Shown here piece by piece: positions 52,358 through 60,992 of a DNA stretch of 64,000 nt. The notes below the pieces were generated by a model. That model saw only the letters and a program-made list of their open reading frames with translations. It searched no databases and was not told the DNA's origin. A program made the position numbers and the translations under genes. Within the stretch, counting starts at the first letter, position 1; each line of letters begins with the position of its first letter. The stretch comes from Candidatus Gastranaerophilales bacterium (GTDB lineage Bacteria; Cyanobacteriota; Vampirovibrionia; Gastranaerophilales; Gastranaerophilaceae), in NCBI GenBank assembly GCA_017560095.1, contig JAFYOU010000039.1, forward strand, positions 1-64,000. The letters are read 5' to 3'.

Positions 52358-53647
52358 ATGACAACTTTTATCGATAAAGCTAAAATTAAAGTTATGTCCG
52401 GTGCCGGCGGCAACGGAGCTTTAGCGTGGCGCAGAGAAAAATATGTCGATAAAGGTGGGCCTGCAGGTGGTGACGGTGGAAACGGCGGAAATGTATATTT
52501 TATAGCTACATCCGACATGTCAACCTTGCTGGATTTTACACACAAATCTATTTATAAAGCAGAACGTGGTGAAAATGGCCAAAACAAAAATTGCCACGGG
52601 AAAAACGGGAAAGATTTATATATTAAAATGCCTGTTGGTGTTGTCGTGCGTGATTTAAAAACAGGAAAACTAATTGCAGATTTAAACAAAGACGGAAAAA
52701 CTATCTTAATTGCAAAAGGCGGACGAGGAGGAAGAGGAAATGCTCGTTTTGCAACAAGTCAAAAAAGAGCACCTCAATTTTGCGAACCCGGAGAACCAGC
52801 AATTGAAAGAGAATTGGAACTAGAATTAAAACTACTAGCTGATGTTGGTTTGGTTGGTATGCCAAATGCTGGTAAGTCAAGTTTGATTTCCGTAATAAGC
52901 GCTGCTAAGCCAAAAATTGCAGATTATCCATTTACAACTTTGGTTCCAAACCTTGGTGTTGTTAAAAAACCTCAAGGAGATGGCTTTGTTATAGCAGATA
53001 TTCCTGGTTTAATTGAAGGAGCCTCAGAGGGTTTAGGCTTAGGACATGAGTTTTTACGCCATGTTCAAAGATGCAAACTTCTGCTCCATGTTGTTGATAT
53101 TTCAAAAGATGATTCAATAGAAAACTACAAAAAAATAAATAACGAACTCCAAAAATTTGATTCCGAATTAGCAAAACGTGAGCAAATCTTAGTTTTAAAC
53201 AAATTAGACTTGGCAGATTTTGAACACGCTCTTGAAATTGAAAAAAACTTCAGAGAAAAATTCAACATTAAAAACAATTCATATATAATTTCTACCGCAA
53301 CTAAAGATGGAATAAAAGAATTACTAAATTACTTATATGTCAAACTAGATGAAATTGAAGATATTGAAATCGAATTAGATATAGAAGAAGATTTAGACGC
53401 ATTTGATAATGATGATTCAGATTTCATTATTGAAAAACTTAACAAAAATACATACACTGTTACTGGGGGGAAATTAAAAAGATTAGCTTCGGTAACAGAT
53501 ATTCGAAACACTCAACAAATCAAAAGATTTACCAATATTCTTGATTCAATGGGTGTTTATAACTCACTTAGAGAATATGGAATTCAAAACGGAGACACAA
53601 TTATAGTTGCAGGAATAGAACTTATGTATGATGAAGAATATTACTAA
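52358..53647 (+). CDS. obgE: GTPase ObgE/CgtA
   Basis: 429 aa. Glycine-rich Obg fold (residues 1-155; GGDGGNGGNVYF, GKDLYIKMPVGVVV), G domain (GLVGMPNAGKSSL, DIPGLIEGASEGLGLGHEF, NKLD) and a C-terminal OCT domain (residues ~350-429). An acidic linker (EIEDIEIELDIEEDLDAFDNDD) lies between G and OCT domains. Ribosome assembly and stress GTPase. Immediately follows the 187-aa gene. Confidence 0.97.
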   Translation: MTTFIDKAKIKVMSGAGGNGALAWRREKYVDKGGPAGGDGGNGGNVYFIATSDMSTLLDFTHKSIYKAERGENGQNKNCHGKNGKDLYIKMPVGVVVRDLKTGKLIADLNKDGKTILIAKGGRGGRGNARFATSQKRAPQFCEPGEPAIERELELELKLLADVGLVGMPNAGKSSLISVISAAKPKIADYPFTTLVPNLGVVKKPQGDGFVIADIPGLIEGASEGLGLGHEFLRHVQRCKLLLHVVDISKDDSIENYKKINNELQKFDSELAKREQILVLNKLDLADFEHALEIEKNFREKFNIKNNSYIISTATKDGIKELLNYLYVKLDEIEDIEIELDIEEDLDAFDNDDSDFIIEKLNKNTYTVTGGKLKRLASVTDIRNTQQIKRFTNILDSMGVYNSLREYGIQNGDTIIVAGIELMYDEEYY

Positions 53648-53658
53648 AAAGTTACATT

Positions 53659-53732
53659 TTGACAAACAAAAAAATCATAGTACACTTAAAATAGTTTTAG
53701 TGGATTATAAAAACCGAAGATAGTATTAGAAT
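53659..53732 (+). promoter_or_regulatory. Promoter region of the pilus/secretion operon
   Basis: TTGACA at 53659-53664 with TACACT at 53681-53686 (16 bp), and a second -10-like TAGAAT at 53727-53732. The first ATG of the operon is at 53748. Confidence 0.55.
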
Positions 53733-53747
53733 AAGAGTTTAAAGTTA

Positions 53748-54938
53748 ATGTTTTTTGAGGACGAAAAAGATATTATAAGAGAAGATGCTGATATTCGTAT
53801 TGACGAAGATGGCACAGTAACTTGGGAAGATGTATTAAATACTGATGAAGATATCCAAATATCAAACATCAGGAAGAACAAAGTGCAATCAAAACAAACA
53901 ATGATTAACACTGATGATGAGCTTCAAATTGAAGAAAAAGAAATTGATGACAAAGAAATTATTAATATCATCAATGATACCCAAGCCGATACATATAAAA
54001 CTCAGTCAAATACATATGAAAATGTTGCAGAAAATAACATTAGTGATGAATTTGATATTGATAGTCAACTTGCAAATGTAGTGCTTGAACAAAATACAAT
54101 TGAAGACAATCCGCTACCAAGAAAAAATGAGAAAAAGAAATCATCTTCCGGGTCACCTGCATTATTGCTCTTGTTATTTATAGCCATCATAGGCGGAGCA
54201 GCATACTACGGAATAAACTATTTCCAAGAAAACGCACAATACGACAAATTTAATCAAAATGAGCTACCTCCTAAACATTCTATTCAAGAAGAATTAAACA
54301 ACACAACACAAGAAGAAATTAAACAACGTCAAATTACGCAAGAAAATATTCCTGTTGTTAGCGAAGATGAAGCAAACGAAGTTAAACCCGAAGAAAAAGA
54401 GGAAACAAAAGAAGAGAAGAAACAAGTAATCAAAGTTGTTCCTACGGGTCGTTCACATCCTTTCATGCCAATTGCTAAATATGCAACAACAGATATTCCA
54501 GATGCAAGCATATTATATGATAAGTCAGGTGTACCAAAACCACCGTCAGAATATGGAATACCAGAAGAAGAAACTGTTCAATTAATGACAATAGCCGTAT
54601 CCGGTATAATGTACGATGAAATAAAACCATCAGCTATCATAACATATGACAATAACGACTATTTTGTGCAAAAAGGTGATAAACTAGATAACTACAAAAT
54701 TATCGAAATAGCCAAAAATCACGTAACCATCGCTCTTGGCCCTAATACATACAGAGCCAATATTGGCGAAGAGTTCAAAATAGATTCTAGATTTGAGGGA
54801 AGTGCTCAATTTATGTCTAAGAATGAAGGTGGCGGAAAGCAATACTATTCAGTTAATTCAGAAAAAAATAGAACAAAATCAAACACTGAAAACCTAAGAT
54901 ATGTTTCAGAAGAAGACATAACTATTAATACAAAATAA
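53748..54938 (+). CDS. PilP/GspC-like inner-membrane protein of the secretin system
   Basis: 396 aa. Very acidic cytoplasmic N-terminus (residues 1-125; FFEDEKDIIREDADIRIDED), one TM helix near residues 138-158 (PALLLLLFIAIIGGAAYYGI), a Glu/Lys-rich spacer, and a C-terminal domain (VQLMTIAVSGIMYDEIKPSAI, YFVQKGDKLDNYKIIEIAKN) that looks like the HR/PilP domain that touches the secretin. The large N-terminal part is not typical. First gene of the 53.7-60.4 kb operon; the next start is 23 nt after its stop. Confidence 0.68.
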   Translation: MFFEDEKDIIREDADIRIDEDGTVTWEDVLNTDEDIQISNIRKNKVQSKQTMINTDDELQIEEKEIDDKEIINIINDTQADTYKTQSNTYENVAENNISDEFDIDSQLANVVLEQNTIEDNPLPRKNEKKKSSSGSPALLLLLFIAIIGGAAYYGINYFQENAQYDKFNQNELPPKHSIQEELNNTTQEEIKQRQITQENIPVVSEDEANEVKPEEKEETKEEKKQVIKVVPTGRSHPFMPIAKYATTDIPDASILYDKSGVPKPPSEYGIPEEETVQLMTIAVSGIMYDEIKPSAIITYDNNDYFVQKGDKLDNYKIIEIAKNHVTIALGPNTYRANIGEEFKIDSRFEGSAQFMSKNEGGGKQYYSVNSEKNRTKSNTENLRYVSEEDITINTK

Positions 54939-54961
54939 TTTAATTTGGGAGAAGATAAAAA

Positions 54962-56803
54962 ATGCAAAATTTCAGACCGGATAGTGTAGGTAAAATATGC
55001 TTAACGCTTTTAAGCTTAACACTGTTAACGCAAACGGTTTTTGGATATGAAGAAGACAAAGTCTCATATTTGGATAGCGTATCGAGCGCATACATGTATA
55101 ATTCACAAGAATCGAATTCAAACCTACTTAATATGAATTCAACAGATGCAAGAGGTGTTGAAGCTACCTTAAAACTTGATTCGATACCAACAATTGCAAA
55201 TTCTAATTTAAAAATAAATCTTTCTTTAAGAGATTCTGATTTAAAACAAGCTTTAAGGATGATTGCAGATAAAGGCGGTCTTAATATTGTTTTCGATAAA
55301 TCAGTTGAAGGTAAAATTACATTAGATCTGAACAATGTTACGGTCAATGAAGCCTTCATGACTATATTTAAATCATCACAATTAACATATACAATTGATG
55401 GAAATACAATTACTGTAATGACTCTTGAGGCTTCAAAGAATATTGCGTATACAAGACAAAACATGACAGTAATTCCAATTAAATATGTTAATTCAGAAAA
55501 TGTTGCATCCTTCTTAAATGCAAACTTATTTTCTTCAAATATATTTGGTTTATCAAACAAACCTATAGTTACTTCAAACCCAAGAACAAATCAAATTATG
55601 GTTTTTGGTACATTGGCAGACGTTAATGCAATTAAGCGCATATTGCCAATGATTGATACTAAACCTATGATTAATAGCTTTAGAGTTAACCACACAACAC
55701 CTGAAGAGATGGCAAAATTAATCTGTGATGCTATGTTTAGTGGCGAAGGATCATCTTCATCATCTACAAGCTCTTCATCAAGCAGTAGCTCTGGCGACAA
55801 AATTGCACTTGGTGGCGGGGAAATAGCTTGCAGAGATGGCGCAGATCAAAGCAGTCAATCAGGAAAATCAGCAGATTTAACCGCATTCAAAAGCACCCCT
55901 TTAACAGTTGCATATTTCCCGGACCTAGGGAAAATCAACACATACGGCGGTTCTGTAGAACAAATTGAAGTTATAAAAGATTTTATCAAAGAACATGATA
56001 AAAAACAATTAATGGCATATGTTGAATTATCAGTTGTAGAGTTAAACGAAACTGGCTCTAAGGCATTCTCCAACACTTGGAATTTATGGACACCATTTAT
56101 ATCTCTAGGTTTTAATCCAGGCTCTGGATTAAAAACAACACATCCATTCCTAGTGTGGGACGGAGGTGATATAGCAGGAGTAGCTCAAAAAACAAATAAC
56201 AAGGCTCTTGTGTACGAATTAAACTACTTAGTTAACAATGGAAACGGAAGAGTGCTTACTAATCCAAAAATCATGGTTACAAATGGAAAAACCGCTACAA
56301 TCGACTTAACGTCTGACTATGTAAAAACCGTAACAAGTCAAGTTTTACAAAACTCAAATGGTATCACAGGTGCTACACAAAAAACATACGATATTGGTTC
56401 AGATGAAGGTCTATTAATTGAAATTACACCTTTTATCTCACCAGATGGTTACGTTTCAATGAACATAACTCCAGAATTTGCAACAATTAAAGGCAGGGAA
56501 ACAACACCTGGACAAACAGGAGAACCAGAAATCGCGGCAACATTACTACAAAGACGTGATTTAGAATTGAAAAATATCAGAATAAGAGATGGTGAAACCC
56601 TTGTTTTGGCTGGTTTAATAAAAGAAAACGAAACGCAAACAGTATCTAAAATGCCATTCATATCTGATTTACCATTTATTGGCGCTTTCTTTAGAGGTAA
56701 CAACTCAGAAAAAGCTCGCGAGGAATTAGTTATCATGGTAACTCCTCACATAATAAAAGATGCTGAAGATACTATAAGTAATGGACAAGTATACGATTTA
56801 TAG
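54962..56803 (+). CDS. Secretin (PilQ/GspD-type outer membrane channel)
   Basis: 613 aa with signal peptide (residues 1-29, GKICLTLLSLTLLTQTVFG). STN/N0-like domain (LSLRDSDLKQALRMIADKGGLNIVFD), secretin N domains (VIPIKYVNSENVASFLNANL; TNQIMVFGTLADVNAIKRILPMID), a Ser-rich stretch near residues 260-275, and the C-terminal beta-domain (VNNGNGRVLTNPKIMVTNGKTA, LLIEITPFISPDGYVSMNITPEF, REELVIMVTPHII). It is the outer-membrane pore for pilus or substrate passage. GGGAG precedes the ATG. Second gene of the operon. Confidence 0.93.
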   Translation: MQNFRPDSVGKICLTLLSLTLLTQTVFGYEEDKVSYLDSVSSAYMYNSQESNSNLLNMNSTDARGVEATLKLDSIPTIANSNLKINLSLRDSDLKQALRMIADKGGLNIVFDKSVEGKITLDLNNVTVNEAFMTIFKSSQLTYTIDGNTITVMTLEASKNIAYTRQNMTVIPIKYVNSENVASFLNANLFSSNIFGLSNKPIVTSNPRTNQIMVFGTLADVNAIKRILPMIDTKPMINSFRVNHTTPEEMAKLICDAMFSGEGSSSSSTSSSSSSSSGDKIALGGGEIACRDGADQSSQSGKSADLTAFKSTPLTVAYFPDLGKINTYGGSVEQIEVIKDFIKEHDKKQLMAYVELSVVELNETGSKAFSNTWNLWTPFISLGFNPGSGLKTTHPFLVWDGGDIAGVAQKTNNKALVYELNYLVNNGNGRVLTNPKIMVTNGKTATIDLTSDYVKTVTSQVLQNSNGITGATQKTYDIGSDEGLLIEITPFISPDGYVSMNITPEFATIKGRETTPGQTGEPEIAATLLQRRDLELKNIRIRDGETLVLAGLIKENETQTVSKMPFISDLPFIGAFFRGNNSEKAREELVIMVTPHIIKDAEDTISNGQVYDL

Positions 56804-56817
56804 AAATTAACAATGTA

Positions 56818-59178
56818 ATGTCAATGGATAACAATACAATAATAAAATTAATAAAAAAAATTAACTTTGATTTAGCAAACAACTTTGATTTATCGGCAAC
56901 AAAAGAACTTTCTTTTGTGCCGATAAATATGCAAAAAAACATCGCAACAGATGAAGATGTATTTTTTGTTGCAGTTTGCAAAGATTCAAACCAAACAAAA
57001 ATCAAAGAATATATAGCAAAGTCTATTAATAATACTGTTAATTTTATAAAGATGTCTAACAATGATTTTAAAATATTGTATGATACTTTCTTGGAAAAAT
57101 ATTCAACACTATATGGTAAAACCTTGCCAGAAGAATACAATTCTTCTATTTCTGAAATTTTTGACATTAATGAGAACAAAGAGGAATTAAATATAATAAA
57201 TGATGAAGATTTTGATATAAACTCAGAATCTGATGAAGATATCACTTACAACGAAACAAATGAAGATGATTTTGATAATTGCGACTATGAAATATCTAAC
57301 GAAGAAACAGACGCAACCTATGAATTAAATAATTCTTTTGATAATCAAACATTTGACAACGACGATGATTTGTTCCAAGAAGATGAACAAGATGAAATAG
57401 AAATTATTCAACAAGATAAACCTAAAGCAGATATATCTTCAGTAAAATCGCCTCAAACAAAAAAACTTGGCGAAATACTTATTGAAGAAAATTTAATAAC
57501 AGAAGAACAACTGCAGACAGCATTAATTGAAGGACGTGCGCAAGGCATACCTTTAGGCTCGGTTTTGGTAAAAATGGGTTTTATTACCATTAAAGATTTA
57601 AAAGAAGCACTTGGTGCTCAAATGGGTCTTGAGTATGCAACGGCTGAACAATTAAAATCATTACCTGCTGCTATTTCAATATTGCCTGAAGACTTTATAA
57701 AAATCAATAAAGTTATTCCTCTTAATATGACAGACAAATCACTTGTAGTGGGAATGGTAAACCCAAACGATATTAAAGTCATTAATGAAATTGTTTATCA
57801 AACAGGTTTAAAACCTACAATTAAGCTTGTTACACATGTTGAATTTGAAAATTTTATAAACACGTATTATTCAACAGACAAACAAGAAACAAAAGAACTT
57901 TTAGAACAACTTAACGATGATGACTCCATACTGGCAACAAATGGAGAATTATGGGACCAAGTAGAACAAGAAATTCAAGACTCTGATGGCGTAGTTTCCC
58001 AACTTGCAAACAAAATTATTACAATGGCGATCGATAGACGTGCATCAGATATTCATATCGAACCTTTAAACGAAGGTTATAGAGTAAGATTAAGAATAGA
58101 TGGTTCTTTACAAGAAGTACTTCAAATTCCAGCAAAAGTTGATAGTGCGGTAATTTCAAGATTTAAAGTATTATCAAAAATGAATATTGCGGAACACAGA
58201 CGTACACAAGATGGTTCGTTTACCTTAAAATACAAAAATAAAGCACAGGATTTCCGTGTAAATACACTTCCAGTTGCCGGACGCGAAAAAATGGTAATTC
58301 GTGTACTTGCTCCGCAAATGGATTCAAAGCAAGCAAAAGCAGATAAAATCGAAGTTGTTGGAGCATCGGAAGATGACATCAAAAAGATTAGATATTTAGT
58401 TTCATCTCCAAATGGAATCGTACTAACTGCAGGTCCAACAGGCTCAGGCAAAACTACAACACTATATGCGCTTTTAAGATACATGAATTCAGATGATGTT
58501 AACATTACGACCATCGAAGATCCTGTTGAAATTAAGCTTGAGGGCATAAATCAATCTTCAATTAACACGAAAGCAGGTATTACATTTGCCAATTCACTGC
58601 GTGCAATATTAAGACAAGATCCTGATTCAATACTTATAGGGGAGATTCGTGACTACGAAACGCTTGAAGTAGCAATTTCTGCTTCACTAACAGGTCACTT
58701 AGTGTTATCTACAATTCACACAAACTCAGCTGCCGCAACAATTACACGTTTAATTGAAATGGGTGCAAAAGATTATCTTATTTCATCAACATTGTCCGGC
58801 GTTATTGCTCAACGTTTAGTTAAAAAATTGTGCCCAAATTGCAAAGAAGCTTACTTCCCAACAGTTGAAGAAGCAAGGCAAATCTTAACAGATCCTGTAG
58901 AAATACAAAAGTTAACTAAAACAAAATTATACAGACCTCATGGGTGTCCAAACTGTAAAAACTCAGGCTATTTAGGACGTCTTGCGGTACTAGAAATTCT
59001 TGTTATAAATAATGAAATAAGGAAAATGATTGCGCAACGCGCGCATGATGTAGAACTTGAAGATTATGCAATTAAACAAGGAATGAAGACGTTAAAAATG
59101 TCATGCTTAAGACACATTCTAGAAGGCAGCACTTCAATCGAAGAACAAGTAAGAATATTAGGTTTAGCAGGCGAATAA
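56818..59178 (+). CDS. PilB/GspE-type assembly ATPase with extended acidic N-terminus
   Basis: 786 aa. Residues 1-200 are poorly conserved and strongly acidic (EDITYNETNEDDFDNCDYEI). MshEN domain ~215-355 (KKLGEILIEENLITEEQLQTAL; LPAAISILPEDFIKINKVIPL). ATPase ~395-780 with Walker A GPTGSGKTTT, Asp box, Walker B SILIGEIRD, His box STIHTNSAA and the zinc site CPNCKEAYFP...CPNCKNSGYLGR. Powers pilus or pseudopilus assembly. MshEN in other systems binds c-di-GMP; ligand residues were not checked. The next gene follows after 1 nt. Confidence 0.94.
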   Translation: MSMDNNTIIKLIKKINFDLANNFDLSATKELSFVPINMQKNIATDEDVFFVAVCKDSNQTKIKEYIAKSINNTVNFIKMSNNDFKILYDTFLEKYSTLYGKTLPEEYNSSISEIFDINENKEELNIINDEDFDINSESDEDITYNETNEDDFDNCDYEISNEETDATYELNNSFDNQTFDNDDDLFQEDEQDEIEIIQQDKPKADISSVKSPQTKKLGEILIEENLITEEQLQTALIEGRAQGIPLGSVLVKMGFITIKDLKEALGAQMGLEYATAEQLKSLPAAISILPEDFIKINKVIPLNMTDKSLVVGMVNPNDIKVINEIVYQTGLKPTIKLVTHVEFENFINTYYSTDKQETKELLEQLNDDDSILATNGELWDQVEQEIQDSDGVVSQLANKIITMAIDRRASDIHIEPLNEGYRVRLRIDGSLQEVLQIPAKVDSAVISRFKVLSKMNIAEHRRTQDGSFTLKYKNKAQDFRVNTLPVAGREKMVIRVLAPQMDSKQAKADKIEVVGASEDDIKKIRYLVSSPNGIVLTAGPTGSGKTTTLYALLRYMNSDDVNITTIEDPVEIKLEGINQSSINTKAGITFANSLRAILRQDPDSILIGEIRDYETLEVAISASLTGHLVLSTIHTNSAAATITRLIEMGAKDYLISSTLSGVIAQRLVKKLCPNCKEAYFPTVEEARQILTDPVEIQKLTKTKLYRPHGCPNCKNSGYLGRLAVLEILVINNEIRKMIAQRAHDVELEDYAIKQGMKTLKMSCLRHILEGSTSIEEQVRILGLAGE

Positions 59179-59179
59179 A

Positions 59180-60403
59180 ATGGCAACATATACATATACA
59201 GCTTTAAAAGACAACACTATAACGGTTACCGGAAGAATTGAAGCGCAAGATTTAGCTGAAGCACGCAGAAAAATTCGCGCAATGAATCTTTTGCCAACTT
59301 CAATTATGGATGCTGAATCAGCAGACAATAAAAAATCTGGCTTATTCGGCTTAAAGCCTTCAAATAAAGTTTCTGCTCTTAGCTTAAAAGAAAAAATTGA
59401 TTTTACGTCAACTCTAGAAATGCTAACATCAACAGGTATTCCAATTATTGAAGCCTTATTATTCATAGAACAAAATTCAGATTCTTCAAGAATCAGAACA
59501 ATGTCTCACAATTTCAGAAAAGAAATCATTGGTGGTACTACACTTGGCGAAACACTTGAAAAATATAGAGAAATTTTTGGAAGAGTATATATTGGTCTTG
59601 TAAAAGCCGGTGAAGACTCAGGGGAACTTGATAAAACCTTAAACCGCATGTTGGAATTATTAAAAAAACAAGATGCTGTTAAAGGTAAAGTAATAGGTGC
59701 TTTAGTGTATCCTGCAATAGTTGTTGCACTTGCTATTGTTGCAGTTTTAATAATGTTAATATTTGTATTCCCCGCATTCCAAGAAATGTTTAATAATTTA
59801 GGTAAAGAATTACCTCCAATTACACAATTCTGCATGGATGCTGGTACATTTATGAAACAATATTGGATTGCTTGTTTTGTTGGAACTGCATTGGTAATTT
59901 TTATACTTTCAACACTATACAAACAACCGAGCATAAGAAATAAAATGGACGCAGTTGTATTACACATACCTGTTTTATCTAAAATGATGAAGTATTCAAA
60001 TTTTTCAAATTTTATTGCAGTACTTCAAGTATCATACGAAGCAGGTATTCCAATTGTAGATTGTTTGTTTTTAGCAAATCTAACAATGGATAACTACTTA
60101 TTAAAAATGACAATCATGGAAGCTGCAACAAAAGTGCAACAAGGCATGCATTTATCAGCAGCACTTAAGCATGCAAACCAAGTTCCAACTATGATGACAT
60201 TTATGATTGCGACAGGTGAACAGTCTGGTCGTTTAGGAGATTCGCTGTATCACTGCGTTTCTTATATCGACAAAGAACTTGATGCAACTATAGACAACTT
60301 CACAAAATTAATTGAGCCAATGCTAATGGTTGGCATAGGTATACTGGTTGCAATCTTAGGTCTTGCATTGTACCTGCCACTATTCCAAGCTTATCAACAA
60401 TAG
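59180..60403 (+). CDS. PilC/GspF-type inner-membrane platform protein
   Basis: 407 aa. Two T2SSF repeats: the first from ~70 (LKEKIDFTSTLEMLTSTGIPIIEALLFI..RTMSHNFRKEIIGGTTLGETLEKY), the second from ~270 (FSNFIAVLQVSYEAGIPIVDCL). TM helices lie near 170-195, 225-245 and 380-400. Couples the ATPase to pilin addition. Last gene of the operon, ending at a terminator. Confidence 0.95.
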   Translation: MATYTYTALKDNTITVTGRIEAQDLAEARRKIRAMNLLPTSIMDAESADNKKSGLFGLKPSNKVSALSLKEKIDFTSTLEMLTSTGIPIIEALLFIEQNSDSSRIRTMSHNFRKEIIGGTTLGETLEKYREIFGRVYIGLVKAGEDSGELDKTLNRMLELLKKQDAVKGKVIGALVYPAIVVALAIVAVLIMLIFVFPAFQEMFNNLGKELPPITQFCMDAGTFMKQYWIACFVGTALVIFILSTLYKQPSIRNKMDAVVLHIPVLSKMMKYSNFSNFIAVLQVSYEAGIPIVDCLFLANLTMDNYLLKMTIMEAATKVQQGMHLSAALKHANQVPTMMTFMIATGEQSGRLGDSLYHCVSYIDKELDATIDNFTKLIEPMLMVGIGILVAILGLALYLPLFQAYQQ

Positions 60404-60405
60404 AT

Positions 60406-60434
60406 AAACTCTCACGCACCGAGAGAGTTTTCAT
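60406..60434 (+). terminator. Terminator of the pilus/secretion operon
   Basis: AAACTCTC ACGCACCGA GAGAGTTT followed by T-rich sequence. Confidence 0.78.
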
Positions 60435-60449
60435 AAATAGTTTACTTGC

Positions 60450-60943
60450 TTATTCTATCATATCTAGTTGGTGTTTATCTTTTGTATCTGCATTAGCTTT
60501 ATGCAAAACGCTTTCTTTAGGCACATCAATTGCAGATTGCATTACTTTCTTTCCATTTGTATCTGTGTACACAAATTCAATTCCGTTGTTCTTGGTGTTT
60601 GTTATGTAATCAGGATTCCAGATACCGTTTTGAAGAAAATCATTTTGCATAACAACTTCAACATTTGCTTTTTTTGTTCCCAATTATCAATACTTGATTG
60701 TTTATGTGCTAATTCTTCTTGAGCTAATTGAATTTCTTTGTTCTCTTTAGTTAACAAATTATTAAACTCTATTTGCTCCCGCTTGGCTAATCTGGGCAAA
60801 TCCCTCTTGGCTTCTTTAGCCATTTTATCCATCATTGCTTCAATTTGTTCCAACATATCACTTGTCATTTGATCTGTTAGAATTTTAAAAATTTCTTGTA
60901 ATCTAACTATTTCATCACCAGCAACACTATCATAACTATACAA
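60450..60943 (-). pseudogene. Frameshifted coiled-coil protein remnant
   Basis: Two overlapping frames on the minus strand form one protein if a 7-A tract (about 60671-60677) is corrected by one base. The first part is a coiled coil (MLEQIEAMMDKMAKEAKRDL, REQIEFNNLLTKENKEIQLAQEELAHK). The second continues with ANVEVVMQNDFLQNGIWNPDYITN and KANADTKDKHQLDMIE. The start is a TTG without ribosome site right behind the TpsB terminator, so the 5' end may be missing too. No family recognised; a homopolymer sequencing error is the main alternative. Confidence 0.55.
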
Positions 60944-60947
60944 ATAT

Positions 60948-60980
60948 AAACACCCGCCTTAAAAGGCGGGTGTTTATATT
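60948..60980 (-). terminator. Terminator after tpsB
   Basis: AAACACCCGCCTT / AAGGCGGGTGTTT, 13-bp stem, T-rich on the minus-strand side. Confidence 0.85.
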
Positions 60981-60992
60981 AACAAAACTAAG

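Noticed and set aside
58122-58547. 141-aa minus-strand frame inside the assembly ATPase gene
   Set aside because: Antisense to the Walker A/B core of the ATPase; no independent signal.
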